DNA of 64,000 nt from Polynucleobacter asymbioticus (GTDB lineage Bacteria; Pseudomonadota; Gammaproteobacteria; Burkholderiales; Burkholderiaceae). The stretch spans positions 496,001-560,000 of the forward strand of contig NZ_CP061297.1 of the NCBI RefSeq assembly GCF_018687575.1, written 5' to 3'. Positions 16,283-25,148 of this stretch are shown here, one piece after another. The notes under the pieces were generated by a model. That model searched no databases. It worked only from the letters and a program-made list of their open reading frames with translations, and was not told the DNA's origin. The stretch's first letter is position 1. Every line of letters begins with the position of its first letter. Both the position numbers and the translations under genes were made by a program.

Positions 16283-17638
16283 ATGAAACCTTATGATCAC
16301 CCCGCTCGCAAACAGTTGCATGAAGAGGTGCATGCGCGCCCACCAATTGCGCTTTGGCCAAATGAAAGGGTGTTATCCCAATCCTTTCTGCTAGATGCTA
16401 ATTCTCGCCAGACTCAAATTCAGTGGATTCAAAAGCTCAGCGCTGCATTGGGCATCACCAATGATCATGAACAGGACCATTCTTTTAAGATGCTCACCTT
16501 GGCGCCTGAGCCAGAGAGGGTGCTAATAAAGTGGGAGCTGCATGGCGAGTTTGCAACTATCGCGGCGATTGTGCATAACCCCGTCAAAATTACTGGGCCA
16601 CTCTTGGAGTCTCGTCTAGATCTTGAGAAGGGTCTGGACGTATTATTTCAAGACTTAGGCTGCCCGACCATTGTTGAGGCAGGGGGCGAAAGAATTTCTG
16701 CATTAGATCTTGCGTTTGAACATCGCCCTCTATTTGCAGAGGCTCAAGAGGTATCCGCTATTTTTAGTGGCAATACCGTATTGGGTAGTTACATCCTATC
16801 GAACAAGAAGGCTCAGTTGTGGACGGATTTGCGTTTGGATGAGGATGGCTTTATCTCCTACTTTATTCCGCATGACGTTTTAGGTTCACGCCAGGCTGGC
16901 CGTGTAGCGCGAGCTATTGCTGAAGCAGAAACCTATCGCATGGCGGCCATGATTGCTTTCCCAGTAGCCAAGAGTCTTTCCATGCCACTGAGGAGTGCAG
17001 AGTCAGAATTGGCAGACTTGTCTAAGAATATCTCCCAGTTGCAAACCGAGCCCGGTGTACATACTGAAAAAGACGGACAGTTCTTGGGCGAACTCTCTCA
17101 TTTGGCATCAAGGGCTGAGCAGTGGATCTCTGGATATGGGTTACGCTTTACTGCTTCGGAGGCCTATAGCCAATTGCTCAGTAAAAACTTATACGAACTA
17201 GCGGAATCCCCGATTGCTGGGGTGCAGTCCCTCTCTGAGTTTATGGATCGACGTTTTCAGCCTGCTATGGGTACCTGTATCTGGACGCAGCGTAGATTAA
17301 AAGAATTATCTGATCGTATTTCGAGAACCACTCAAACCTTAAGAACGCGTATTGAGTTTGTGAATGAAGAGCAAACACAAAAATTACTTGCCAGCATGGA
17401 TCAGCGAGCACGTTTGCAATTGCGCTTGCAAGAAACTGTAGAGAGCCTGTCGGTCTTGGTGTTAACTTACTACGCAGTGAGTTTATTAGCCTATGTTGCG
17501 AAGGGCGGTAAAGAAGCTGGCTTTGCTATTCATCCAGAAATTATTGCCGCCATTGCTGCTCCAGTAGTGGCCATCATCTTCTTATTGATTAGCAAGCGAA
17601 GACGCAAGCGAATTATTGAGATGGGTAAATCTCTGTAG
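16283..17638 (+). CDS. DUF3422 membrane protein
   Basis: Protein of 451 residues beginning KPYDHPARKQLHEEVHARPPIALWP, the signature start of DUF3422. A large N-terminal cytoplasmic region with a helical, coiled-coil prone part (about 320-395) is followed by two C-terminal transmembrane segments (about 397-412 and 422-440) and a basic tail KRRRKR. The function of the family is not known. The 30-base gap to the TAXI-domain gene suggests cotranscription. A terminator follows directly. Confidence 0.85.
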   Translation: MKPYDHPARKQLHEEVHARPPIALWPNERVLSQSFLLDANSRQTQIQWIQKLSAALGITNDHEQDHSFKMLTLAPEPERVLIKWELHGEFATIAAIVHNPVKITGPLLESRLDLEKGLDVLFQDLGCPTIVEAGGERISALDLAFEHRPLFAEAQEVSAIFSGNTVLGSYILSNKKAQLWTDLRLDEDGFISYFIPHDVLGSRQAGRVARAIAEAETYRMAAMIAFPVAKSLSMPLRSAESELADLSKNISQLQTEPGVHTEKDGQFLGELSHLASRAEQWISGYGLRFTASEAYSQLLSKNLYELAESPIAGVQSLSEFMDRRFQPAMGTCIWTQRRLKELSDRISRTTQTLRTRIEFVNEEQTQKLLASMDQRARLQLRLQETVESLSVLVLTYYAVSLLAYVAKGGKEAGFAIHPEIIAAIAAPVVAIIFLLISKRRRKRIIEMGKSL

Positions 17639-17642
17639 ATAT

Positions 17643-17670
17643 TAAAAAAGAGGCCGAGGCCCCTTTTTTA
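17643..17670. terminator. Bidirectional intrinsic terminator
   Basis: An AAAAAAG-rich left arm and a CCTTTTTT right arm surround a GGCC/GGCC core, with one A-C mismatch. It lies between the convergent DUF3422 and flavocytochrome genes and has a T run on either strand. Confidence 0.75.
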
Positions 17671-17687
17671 ATGAGCATCATTACTGC

Positions 17688-18965
17688 TTAACCCAGGCTA
17701 TCAGCCCAGATATTGTGTGCCCAGCCCCAAGCATAAACGCCCTCAAGAGTACTTGGAGCAGGTGAGAGGCCGCCTGAACCTGGAACAGTCTTGAAGGTTT
17801 TCTCGGCAGCGTTGTATTGATGAACGCTGGCGACGTGAACCACTTCTCGATCATTCACAAAGCTGTAGCAGGTGTTGGTGAGCACTGGCGCTGGATTAAC
17901 TTCCCAACCACTCAATTCTGCAACGATGGCCGCAGCCGCCACTTTGGCATGTTGGTTAGCCATGTGGCCAGACTTCGGCATTAATGGCGCAATTTGAATG
18001 GCATCACCCAAGACGTGGATGTCTTTGCGTGCGGTGGATTCAAAGTTGAGGAAGTTGACGTTCACCCAGCGACCGTTGGAATTGGCAAGCCCAGATTTAA
18101 TCGCAATTTCACCGGCAGCCATTTGAGGCAAAACATTCAATACATCGGCCTTCACATCGTCTTCAACTTCGAGTTTGAGTGTTTTAGTTTTTGCATCCAC
18201 CCCAACGACATTGCTCTTTGGACGGTACTCAATGATTCCAGCGTACTGTTCAGCCCACACCTTTTTGAACAATGCCCCTTTGGAAGTGACATCTTGGTTG
18301 GCATCCAAAATGATGACCTTACCTTTAGGGTTGTGCTGTTTGAGGTAATTAGCTACTTGGCAAGCACGCTCATAAGGTCCTGGAGGGCAGCGATATGGAG
18401 CCTCTGGAATGGTAATTGCAAAGGTACCACCTTCACGCATAGCAGCAATTTGCTTATGCAGGGCAACAGTTTCTGGCCCGGCTTTCCAGGCTTGTAAAGT
18501 TATGCCATCTTTGTTGGCCTGCGCTAGACCTTCAACGCTCTTGAAATTGAGTGACACACCAGGAGAAACGACTGCTTTGTCGTAACGCAAAGTTTTACCA
18601 GAAGCGAGGGTCACCGTCTTCTTGTCTGGATCAATGCTACTGACGCTATCTTGAATGATCTTGATGCCATGACGCTTGCTTAGCGTGTCGTAAGGAGAAG
18701 TAATTTCAGCTAAATTTCTTGATCCACCAATAACCAAATTGGACATTGGGCAAGAAATAAAAGAGGTATTGGGCTCAATGAGGGTAACTCGAGCAGTATT
18801 CTTAGAGAACAAGCGCAAATACTTGGCGGCAGTAGCACCACCGTAGCCACCACCAATCACCAAAATTTCTGCTTTTTGTAAATTAGCAGCTTTTGTTTGA
18901 CTTGATAAACCTGCAAGCAAGCCTACGGCTGCAGCGCTCTGACCTATAAAATGTCGACGATCCAT
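17688..18965 (-). CDS. fccB: Flavocytochrome c sulfide dehydrogenase, flavoprotein subunit
   Basis: FAD protein of 425 residues with a Tat-type leader (RRHFIGQSAAAVGLLAGL), a GGGYGGATAAKYLR dinucleotide motif, ISCPMSNLVIGG with a redox cysteine, and the C-terminal FCSD flavin domain (NTCYSFVNDREVVHVASVH) with the second. It oxidises sulfide in the periplasm and passes electrons to the partner cytochrome c. It lies 9 bases after the cytochrome gene, the usual fccAB/soxEF order. SoxF is the same family, so sulfide versus a Sox accessory role is open; no other sox genes are seen here. Confidence 0.88.
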   Translation of the reverse strand: MDRRHFIGQSAAAVGLLAGLSSQTKAANLQKAEILVIGGGYGGATAAKYLRLFSKNTARVTLIEPNTSFISCPMSNLVIGGSRNLAEITSPYDTLSKRHGIKIIQDSVSSIDPDKKTVTLASGKTLRYDKAVVSPGVSLNFKSVEGLAQANKDGITLQAWKAGPETVALHKQIAAMREGGTFAITIPEAPYRCPPGPYERACQVANYLKQHNPKGKVIILDANQDVTSKGALFKKVWAEQYAGIIEYRPKSNVVGVDAKTKTLKLEVEDDVKADVLNVLPQMAAGEIAIKSGLANSNGRWVNVNFLNFESTARKDIHVLGDAIQIAPLMPKSGHMANQHAKVAAAAIVAELSGWEVNPAPVLTNTCYSFVNDREVVHVASVHQYNAAEKTFKTVPGSGGLSPAPSTLEGVYAWGWAHNIWADSLG

Positions 18966-18974
18966 GGCGCCTCC

Positions 18975-19304
18975 TTATTGTTTCTTGCCAAGTTGATTGG
19001 CAATAGTAGTGAGTTGTTCATCGGTATAGCCTTTTGCTAATTGAGGCATGATCGTGCCTTCTAGCGCGCCACTTTTATAAGCTTTGAGCTTAGCGAGCAT
19101 CTCTTGGCTGGTCAGGTTATTGATGAGAGGCATGCCACCATCAACGACACCTTTGCCATCGGTGCCGTGACAATTGGCGCAGGTTGCAGCTAGGCCACGT
19201 TTATAGAGTTGGTCGGCCGTTTGCGCAAGGCTGAGGCCACTCCACTGGCTCAGGCCAATCAGGGTGCTGGCTAGCAAAATGGGTTTTAGATACTTCACTC
19301 GCAT
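18975..19304 (-). CDS. fccA: Small c-type cytochrome, FccA/SoxE-like
   Basis: Monoheme cytochrome of 109 residues: signal peptide about 1-28 (ending SLAQT), heme motif C42-A-N-C45-H46 and an axial Met in IMPQLAKGYT. It is the electron acceptor subunit for the FccB flavoprotein encoded next. The start at 19304 is preferred because GGAGAC lies 8 bases upstream and the signal peptide begins there; an ATG six codons earlier has no ribosome site. Only one heme is present; several characterised FccA proteins carry two. Confidence 0.85.
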   Translation of the reverse strand: MRVKYLKPILLASTLIGLSQWSGLSLAQTADQLYKRGLAATCANCHGTDGKGVVDGGMPLINNLTSQEMLAKLKAYKSGALEGTIMPQLAKGYTDEQLTTIANQLGKKQ

Positions 19305-19349
19305 AGGAATAGTCTCCGTCATACATACTGCTGTTCTAAGGATGGTGCT

Positions 19350-19374
19350 GATAGATCCTATCTTAATCAGATAG
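19350..19374. repeat. Overlapping inverted repeats GATAG/CTATC upstream of fccAB
   Basis: GATAG (19350-19354), CTATC (19358-19362) and AGATAG (19369-19374) form two overlapping perfect inverted repeats, one of which is CTATCT-TAATC-AGATAG. They lie about 45-70 bases upstream of the fccA start codon. They could be an operator for a sulfide-responsive repressor, or chance in AT-rich DNA. Confidence 0.3.
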
Positions 19375-19482
19375 TAGTGAGATTGGTGGTTTTACTTAGA
19401 TGGATTTTCAATAAGCTTAGAACAATAAACGGGGGTGATCGCCCCAATAGTTTTTAGTATGTAAGTCCAAGACCTATAAACT

Positions 19483-21210
19483 ATGGGTATGCGAGGCTCC
19501 TTTACCTATCGAAATATATTGTTAATCCTACTTCTAGGTGTATTCACCTACTTGTATGGTTTGGATAGCCGATTTGCTCCTAAGAACGGGGATGAGTATC
19601 CCTACATGCATATCGTAAGAATGACTGCGGATGCCGGGGCTTGGTTGCCCCTACAGTCTGAGATGGATGGTATAAAAAACACCAAGCCTCCCTTAGTGTT
19701 TTGGGAGGGGATTGCCAGCACGAGCTGGGGACAGGACTGGACGCTTCTGGCGCTTCGTTGGCCTAGTGTTTTATATACCGGCCTGACGGCGTTTTTCTTG
19801 TTTCTTGCTGTAGCTCGCTTTAGTGGAAAAAAACAGACGGGCTTAATAGCGGCGCTAGTGTGGCTTTCCTTCTTTGCGACCTATCGCTATGGCCGACCAT
19901 TTTTGACTGATCCCCCAGAAGTATTTTGGTTAAGCTTGCCATTCTTTGCCTTGCTGTATTGGGGTAAGTCTGCCTTTGAGTCCAAGCTTTTGTTTCCCTT
20001 ATTAGCTGGCGCTTCTTTTGGCCTGGCATTACTGTCAAAGTCATTTGCCTATATTGTTCCTGCTGCATTTGCTTTGGGCTTGTTTTACTGGCGCTGGCGT
20101 GAGTGGAGTATCCCCAAAGTTTTACTGCAAGACTTGTACAAAGTAATTTTGATAAGCGTTCTGTCTTTGGGTGTCTTTGCCTTGTGGTTTGCCCTCGACC
20201 CATTTCCACAGGAAGTTTGGAAAGAATTTGTTCTGGGTGAGAATGCTGGTAAGTTTCAGGCTCGTAGCTCTAACTATCTTTTAGATTTAGTGCGTGGCGG
20301 CGACAGTATTTGGATGTTGGCTTTAACGACTCTTGCCAATGCTGGACTATTCACTTTTGTTTTAATTTCTGCCTTGCTTCAATGTTGGAGAGAACGACGC
20401 TTTATATCGCTTGAAGAAAGCTTGCTGCTGCTGTTGGCTTTGGCATTTTTTATTGTATTAAGTTTGCCAAGTCAGCGCTCTGGTCGGTACCTACTTCCCG
20501 TGATGCCAGCATTTGCTGCATTGATTGCCGTGTACTGGGATCGATTGCCTCTTTGGGGATTTCGGATTGCCTTGCTTTTGCAGTTGATCTTACTGTCCGT
20601 GCTCTCTTGGCTTGGTGGTAACTTACAGTTATCGAGTTTCTTAGGTCAGCCTGGTATTTGGAGTTATTCCCCTTGGCATTGGGCTTTCATGGGAATTGCG
20701 ATTGCTTTAATACTGCTGGGTATCTTTACTCGAGAGCGAAGTAAGGTCATCGCTTTGGCTGGATGCTTTCTTTGCTACTGCGCGCTAACTAGTAGCCTAT
20801 CTCCTTTAGAGGGTTCTCTGGGTCGATATTCACAAAGCACTATTCAGGATGTGGCTGGAAAGGATGTTTGGGTGCCTTGCGACTATCGTGCCAAAGATGA
20901 GGAGTATCGACTCTTGTTGCCAGGAGCAATATTGCATGGTTACTTAGCTAAGGATGCCAATCAAATTGATTTACTGAGCGCTACTTATCCATTACTAGCA
21001 GCACAGTCGCCGATAGGCATGGATCCTGTGATTTGTGAATCTTGCAAGATCGTGGGTAAACGGATGGAAATGCGAGCCCGTCATTCTGAAGCTGAAATTC
21101 AGGCGATACTCAGAGGTCAGATCGGAGAACATCTGTTTGTGAATGAATATTTAATTTCTACGCCTGCAACGATTGCGTTGCCCTTAATAGCTAAGGATGC
21201 TTGTCGATGA
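19483..21210 (+). CDS. ArnT-like glycosyltransferase (GT39/PMT family)
   Basis: Integral membrane protein of 575 residues with about 11-13 hydrophobic segments. The early periplasmic loop carries DEYPYMHIVRM (the PMT-type acidic motif, near residue 38) and KNTKPPLVFW, then RWPSVLYT, typical of ArnT/PMT enzymes that transfer a sugar from a polyprenyl-phosphate carrier to lipid or protein in the periplasm. The last 120 residues are a soluble periplasmic domain. The acceptor is not readable. Its stop overlaps the start of the BNR-protein gene (ATGA), and a third membrane protein is coupled in the same way, so the three probably act together. No clear ribosome site precedes the start. Confidence 0.8.
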   Translation: MGMRGSFTYRNILLILLLGVFTYLYGLDSRFAPKNGDEYPYMHIVRMTADAGAWLPLQSEMDGIKNTKPPLVFWEGIASTSWGQDWTLLALRWPSVLYTGLTAFFLFLAVARFSGKKQTGLIAALVWLSFFATYRYGRPFLTDPPEVFWLSLPFFALLYWGKSAFESKLLFPLLAGASFGLALLSKSFAYIVPAAFALGLFYWRWREWSIPKVLLQDLYKVILISVLSLGVFALWFALDPFPQEVWKEFVLGENAGKFQARSSNYLLDLVRGGDSIWMLALTTLANAGLFTFVLISALLQCWRERRFISLEESLLLLLALAFFIVLSLPSQRSGRYLLPVMPAFAALIAVYWDRLPLWGFRIALLLQLILLSVLSWLGGNLQLSSFLGQPGIWSYSPWHWAFMGIAIALILLGIFTRERSKVIALAGCFLCYCALTSSLSPLEGSLGRYSQSTIQDVAGKDVWVPCDYRAKDEEYRLLLPGAILHGYLAKDANQIDLLSATYPLLAAQSPIGMDPVICESCKIVGKRMEMRARHSEAEIQAILRGQIGEHLFVNEYLISTPATIALPLIAKDACR

Positions 21211-22454
21211 GTCGTATTATTGCTTTTTGTTTTCTATTACTTGCTTCGGTGCTGGGTTACCTACACATTGATAGTCGTCCAGTATGGGCGCCGTTCGCAA
21301 ATGAATTTCCAGTTGGCAATGTTAATCAAGCAGATGATGCACTGGAATCATCCGAAGCTAGCAAGCCAAGTAAGAATGTAAAAAATACTGCGCCCGTAAG
21401 GCTTATTCAGCCAAGCTTACGGACAGATTGGCTGCCCGATACTGGGGCTCCATCCGTGCATGCTGCCTCTTTAATTGCACTTAAGGATGGTGGAGTCCGG
21501 GCTTTCTGGTTTGCAGGAAGCCGAGAGGGCGCACCAGACGTAGTAATTAATACATCTGTTTTTGATCCGCAGGCATCAAGATGGAGTGCTCCGACTGTTG
21601 TCATGGATCGTGTCAGTGCGGAGAAGGGTTTGTCTCGCTACATTGCCAAATTGGGCAACCCTGTCCCTGCAAGAATGGCTGATGGCCGCATGCAGTTATT
21701 TTTTGTGACTGTTTCTATTGGGGGTTGGGCAGGTAGCTCAATCTCTTCAGTGATTTCAGATGATGAGGGTTTAACTTGGGATCGACCTCAGCGACTTATT
21801 AGCTCGCCATTGATTAATCTCAGTACTTTGGTTAAGTCTCCAGCAATTGCATTTACAGATGGGCGTCTTGGTCTGCCGGGATATCACGAGTGGATTGGTC
21901 GTTTTGGTGAGTTCCTCAGAATCGAGGCGAGTCAGGTCATTGATAAGCGACGCATGAGTTCGGGTCGGGGCGCGATTCAGCCTGTAGTCTTTGCTGATGG
22001 GCCGCAAGAGGCAAGTGCTTTTTTCCGCCAAACTCGACCTGGTTCGCAGCCCAAACAAATTCCAGTCAGCGAAACTAGAGATGCTGGGCAGTCTTGGTCG
22101 ATTGCAAAAGACCTCGAAATTCCGAATCCCAATTCTGCGGTTGCAGCGCTGACTCTAGCCAACGGCACTAGATTGATGGTGCTCAATAATATTGAGGCAG
22201 GGCGCTATCGCCTAGTGATGGTGATGCGTGAACCAAGCTCTATCCAATGGCAAGTGGTACAAGTTATTGAAGATGATGAGACTCTAGTAAATGATCTGCA
22301 TCGAGAATTCTCTTACCCTTATTTAATTTCCGCCAATGGTGAAGATGCTCATCTTGTCTATACCTGGGATCGAAAAAAGATTAAGCATGTTTATTTTCCT
22401 GCGAATTGGCTCAGGCATGCTGTGAGCAATCTCAAAGAAATGGAGGCGCAATGA
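21207..22454 (+). CDS. BNR-repeat, sialidase-like protein, membrane anchored
   Basis: Protein of 415 residues with an N-terminal hydrophobic anchor or signal (about 2-18), a linker, then a beta-propeller domain of the predicted neuraminidase (COG4692/BNR_2) type. Asp-box-like motifs SDDEGLTWDRP and SETRDAGQSWS are visible, and REFSYPYLI lies near the C-terminus. No proven sialidase Arg triad can be assigned by eye, so the enzyme may cleave or only bind a glycan. The ATG at 21207 forms an ATGA overlap with the glycosyltransferase stop and is preferred over the TTG two codons upstream. Confidence 0.75.
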   Translation: MSRIIAFCFLLLASVLGYLHIDSRPVWAPFANEFPVGNVNQADDALESSEASKPSKNVKNTAPVRLIQPSLRTDWLPDTGAPSVHAASLIALKDGGVRAFWFAGSREGAPDVVINTSVFDPQASRWSAPTVVMDRVSAEKGLSRYIAKLGNPVPARMADGRMQLFFVTVSIGGWAGSSISSVISDDEGLTWDRPQRLISSPLINLSTLVKSPAIAFTDGRLGLPGYHEWIGRFGEFLRIEASQVIDKRRMSSGRGAIQPVVFADGPQEASAFFRQTRPGSQPKQIPVSETRDAGQSWSIAKDLEIPNPNSAVAALTLANGTRLMVLNNIEAGRYRLVMVMREPSSIQWQVVQVIEDDETLVNDLHREFSYPYLISANGEDAHLVYTWDRKKIKHVYFPANWLRHAVSNLKEMEAQ

Positions 22455-23074
22455 TGGCCCCCTATTTGCAAATCATTGCTTTGCTTGAAATGTCGCTTAC
22501 CTGTGCGGTAGTGCTCACGATTCTCATGCAAAAAATATCCTCAACAGAAATCCCGTTCGCAATTCGCCTAGTTGTCGTTTTGTTATTAGGAAATCTATTT
22601 TTCTGGCCCCTGGGAATGTCACTGGAATTGCCTTTATCTGCCTATGTGCGCGGCGCTACTGGCGAGCTCAGTATTGTCACGATGCTCTTATTGTGGAGTT
22701 CTGTATTGCCTGATGCTAAAAAGACACCGCTTGGATTTAAGCTGCCATTAGCGCTGATTGCGATTGTGTTTTATCCCTTGGCACTTGGTTTCGGAATGGT
22801 GGATCCTTATGCGTGGGGCTATGGCTCTATTACACTCTTGATTGCCGTTATTCTCTTTGCTATTGGCTGCGGCCTTGCTGGCTGGATCAAAGGTGTTTGG
22901 ATTATTGCTTTTGCGATCATTGCCTGGGCGGCCAATTGGCACGAATCTGCAAACCTTTGGGACTATCTGCTGGATCCCTTCTTGGCGATCTGGGCTCTCA
23001 TAGCTATACCCAAAGCGATCTATCTCAAGCGTCGTGAAAAGACTCAGTCAGGCTATCTCTTTAGGGCTGGTTAA
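22451..23074 (+). CDS. Polytopic membrane protein of unknown function
   Basis: Hydrophobic protein of 207 residues with about six predicted membrane segments and a basic C-terminus (KRREKTQSG). I do not recognise the family. The start is ATG 22451 or ATG 22454; GGAGG at 22443-22447 serves either, and 22454 has the better spacing. It overlaps the end of the BNR gene, so the three genes from 19483 are translationally coupled. A partner role for the glycosyltransferase, such as a flippase-like or anchor subunit, is conceivable but not shown. Confidence 0.65.
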   Translation: MMAPYLQIIALLEMSLTCAVVLTILMQKISSTEIPFAIRLVVVLLLGNLFFWPLGMSLELPLSAYVRGATGELSIVTMLLLWSSVLPDAKKTPLGFKLPLALIAIVFYPLALGFGMVDPYAWGYGSITLLIAVILFAIGCGLAGWIKGVWIIAFAIIAWAANWHESANLWDYLLDPFLAIWALIAIPKAIYLKRREKTQSGYLFRAG

Positions 23075-23112
23075 TGATTGTCAAACTAGTTAGTTAGTCA
23101 ATTTACAGGTAA

Positions 23113-23144
23113 CAAAAAAGCCAGCAGATCGCTGGCTTTTTTGT
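23113..23144. terminator. Bidirectional intrinsic terminator
   Basis: AAAAAAGCCAGC, loop AGATC, GCTGGCTTTTTT. A near-perfect hairpin with A and T runs, shared by the convergent membrane-protein operon and the Bug gene. Confidence 0.92.
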
Positions 23145-23162
23145 TGACTACTATTCCGAGAA

Positions 23163-24155
23163 TTAATCTGGAATATTGGCTTTACGAATGACTGGACCCC
23201 AGACGTTGATTTCTTTATCAAGGTGATCCTTGAGTCCTTTGGCGGATACTTTCTCCATTGGCACGATATCAATGTTGGAATCTTCTAAACGCTTCTTCAC
23301 ATCAGGTGTATTCAATGCTTTCTTCAGAGCAGCATTGATTTTGTCCAAGATTGGCTGTGGAACGCCTTTTGGAGTGTATACACCGTGCCAAACTTTAACT
23401 TCAAAGCCTTTGAGGCCTTGTTCATTCAAAGTTGGGACGTTAGGAATTGCAGGCAAACGCTTCATGGTTGTTGTACCAAATGCTTTCACGCGACCATCCT
23501 TAATATATGGAATGGTTTGTGTAGTTTGGTCACACAAGAGGTCAACCTGACCGCCCAAGAGGTCTGTCAAAGCTGGACCAGTTCCTTTGTAAGGAATATT
23601 GGTGAGTCGAACGCCCATGCGGCTTTGGAATAACAGGCCGCATAACTGTGACACTGCACCTGGACCAGCGTTAGCCATAGTTACTTTTGAGCCGTTAGCC
23701 TTGATGTAGGCCTCGAGTTCTTTGAAGTTGTTTGCTGGCAAATCTTTTTTACCGAGCAAGACCATTGGCACGTCGGCAACTTGGCCGATGTACTCAAAGT
23801 TTGTCATTGGATCGTAAGGGAGCTTGTCATACAAGGCTTGTGCTGTGGCCATGCCCATGTGATGAATGTAGATTGTGTAGCCATCCGGAGCCGCACGTGC
23901 GACCTTGGTGGAGGCAATCGTGCCGCCAGCGCCAGGAACGTTCTCAACAACCACTGTTTGACCAAGTGCTTGACCCATTGGCACTGCGATTAAGCGTGCG
24001 ATTGAGTCAGTTGGTCCACCGGCTGCAAAAGGAACAACCATAGTGATAGATTTTGTTGGCCAATCTTTTTGAGCTGATGCAATATTGCTGCCCAATAAAG
24101 TGCTGGCGCCAACAACTGCAGCAATTCCAGCGAAAAGGGTTTTCTTTAATTTCAT
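23163..24155 (-). CDS. Bug-family (TctC) periplasmic substrate-binding protein
   Basis: Periplasmic receptor of 330 residues: signal peptide about 1-28 (ending IASAQ), DWPTKSITMVVPFAAGGPTDSIAR, ENVPGAGGTIASTKVARAAPDGYT, and IPYKGTGPALTDLLGGQVDLLCD. A good ribosome site (GGAGA) precedes the start. It ends a minus-strand run with the CitE-like lyase, PrpD-like protein and MaoC-like hydratase, so it may capture the dicarboxylate those enzymes process. The 130-base gap to the lyase gene leaves room for its own promoter. No TctAB permease is nearby. Confidence 0.88.
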   Translation of the reverse strand: MKLKKTLFAGIAAVVGASTLLGSNIASAQKDWPTKSITMVVPFAAGGPTDSIARLIAVPMGQALGQTVVVENVPGAGGTIASTKVARAAPDGYTIYIHHMGMATAQALYDKLPYDPMTNFEYIGQVADVPMVLLGKKDLPANNFKELEAYIKANGSKVTMANAGPGAVSQLCGLLFQSRMGVRLTNIPYKGTGPALTDLLGGQVDLLCDQTTQTIPYIKDGRVKAFGTTTMKRLPAIPNVPTLNEQGLKGFEVKVWHGVYTPKGVPQPILDKINAALKKALNTPDVKKRLEDSNIDIVPMEKVSAKGLKDHLDKEINVWGPVIRKANIPD

Positions 24156-24285
24156 TTAAGTCTCCGTTAATGTGTGCTACCTAGAGATTTTGCCATCTTT
24201 AAATGCCAATATGTTCAGTTTTTTCCTGAGGCACTTATTGACCATTGGGACGGTAGGGCGGGAGGGCAATAAATCATGCCGCCAT

Positions 24286-25131
24286 TTAGGGTTTACCAGC
24301 AATAGCTATCGTTCTTTGGGCTAGCAAGACAACTGGACGGTCGATCATGCGGCCATCCAATTTGACTGCGCCCCCTTTGGACGCTTTGTCAGCCTCAATG
24401 ACGCGATGCGCCCAAGAGACCTCCGAGGCCGTAGGCATAAAGGAATCCTTGACCAGGGAAACCTGTTTTGGATGAATACATAGCTTGCCGCCAAACCCCA
24501 TTCTTTTGGCGCGCTCCGCATCATCTGTGATGCGTTCAATATTGTCAGTAGAAGGGGTAACCCCATCAATTGGAGGGGCAATTTGGGCTAAACGGGATGC
24601 CAACACGATCTGAAAGCGCGCTGTTTGAAGCTCAGTTTCTTGTGCATCACAGACCATTCCTAAGTCCGCCTGTAAATCAATATTGCCTAAGGCCAGACGT
24701 AAGACCTGCTCCGAGTTTGCAATTTCATTTAGGCGATCAAGACCAATGGCTGTCTCAATCATGGGAATGATGGCTGTATTGGGTAGGATTTGTGCTGCAC
24801 CATTAATTTGGTCAAGGGATTCACTCTTTGGAATAAGTAAACATGCTGCATCTAAGTCTTGAACCAAGATTAGGTCTGCAGCATAAAAATGACTGCCAGG
24901 AGAATTCGAGCGAATGATCAGACGCTGTCTTTGCTCTGCAGTAAATGTAGGCCAAGCAGCTCGGATCGCTTTGCGTGCGGATTCTTTATCTTCCTCTGCT
25001 ACCGCATCCTCTAAATCGATGATGACGCTGTCTGCACCACTATCAAGTGCTTTAGTAAAACGTTCAGGGCGAGTGCCAGGAACAAATAAGAAAGTGCTGC
25101 TAAAGCCGATGGGTGTATCAAGTGGGTTCAT
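24286..25131 (-). CDS. CitE/HpcH-family CoA-ester lyase
   Basis: TIM-barrel lyase of 281 residues. STFLFVPGTRPERFTKALDSGADSVIIDLEDAV carries the Mg-binding and CoA-binding N-terminal motif; PMIETAIGL gives the metal-binding Glu; LALGNIDLQADLG, FGGKLCIHPKQV close the site. Relatives cleave citryl-, malyl- or citramalyl-CoA. The start at 25131 is preferred: a GTG 63 bases earlier lies within the upstream gene. With a MaoC-type hydratase and a PrpD-family protein in the same run, citramalyl-CoA or methylmalyl-CoA lyase activity is attractive but unproven. Confidence 0.8.
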   Translation of the reverse strand: MNPLDTPIGFSSTFLFVPGTRPERFTKALDSGADSVIIDLEDAVAEEDKESARKAIRAAWPTFTAEQRQRLIIRSNSPGSHFYAADLILVQDLDAACLLIPKSESLDQINGAAQILPNTAIIPMIETAIGLDRLNEIANSEQVLRLALGNIDLQADLGMVCDAQETELQTARFQIVLASRLAQIAPPIDGVTPSTDNIERITDDAERAKRMGFGGKLCIHPKQVSLVKDSFMPTASEVSWAHRVIEADKASKGGAVKLDGRMIDRPVVLLAQRTIAIAGKP

Positions 25132-25148
25132 GTGTGAGGCTTTATTAA

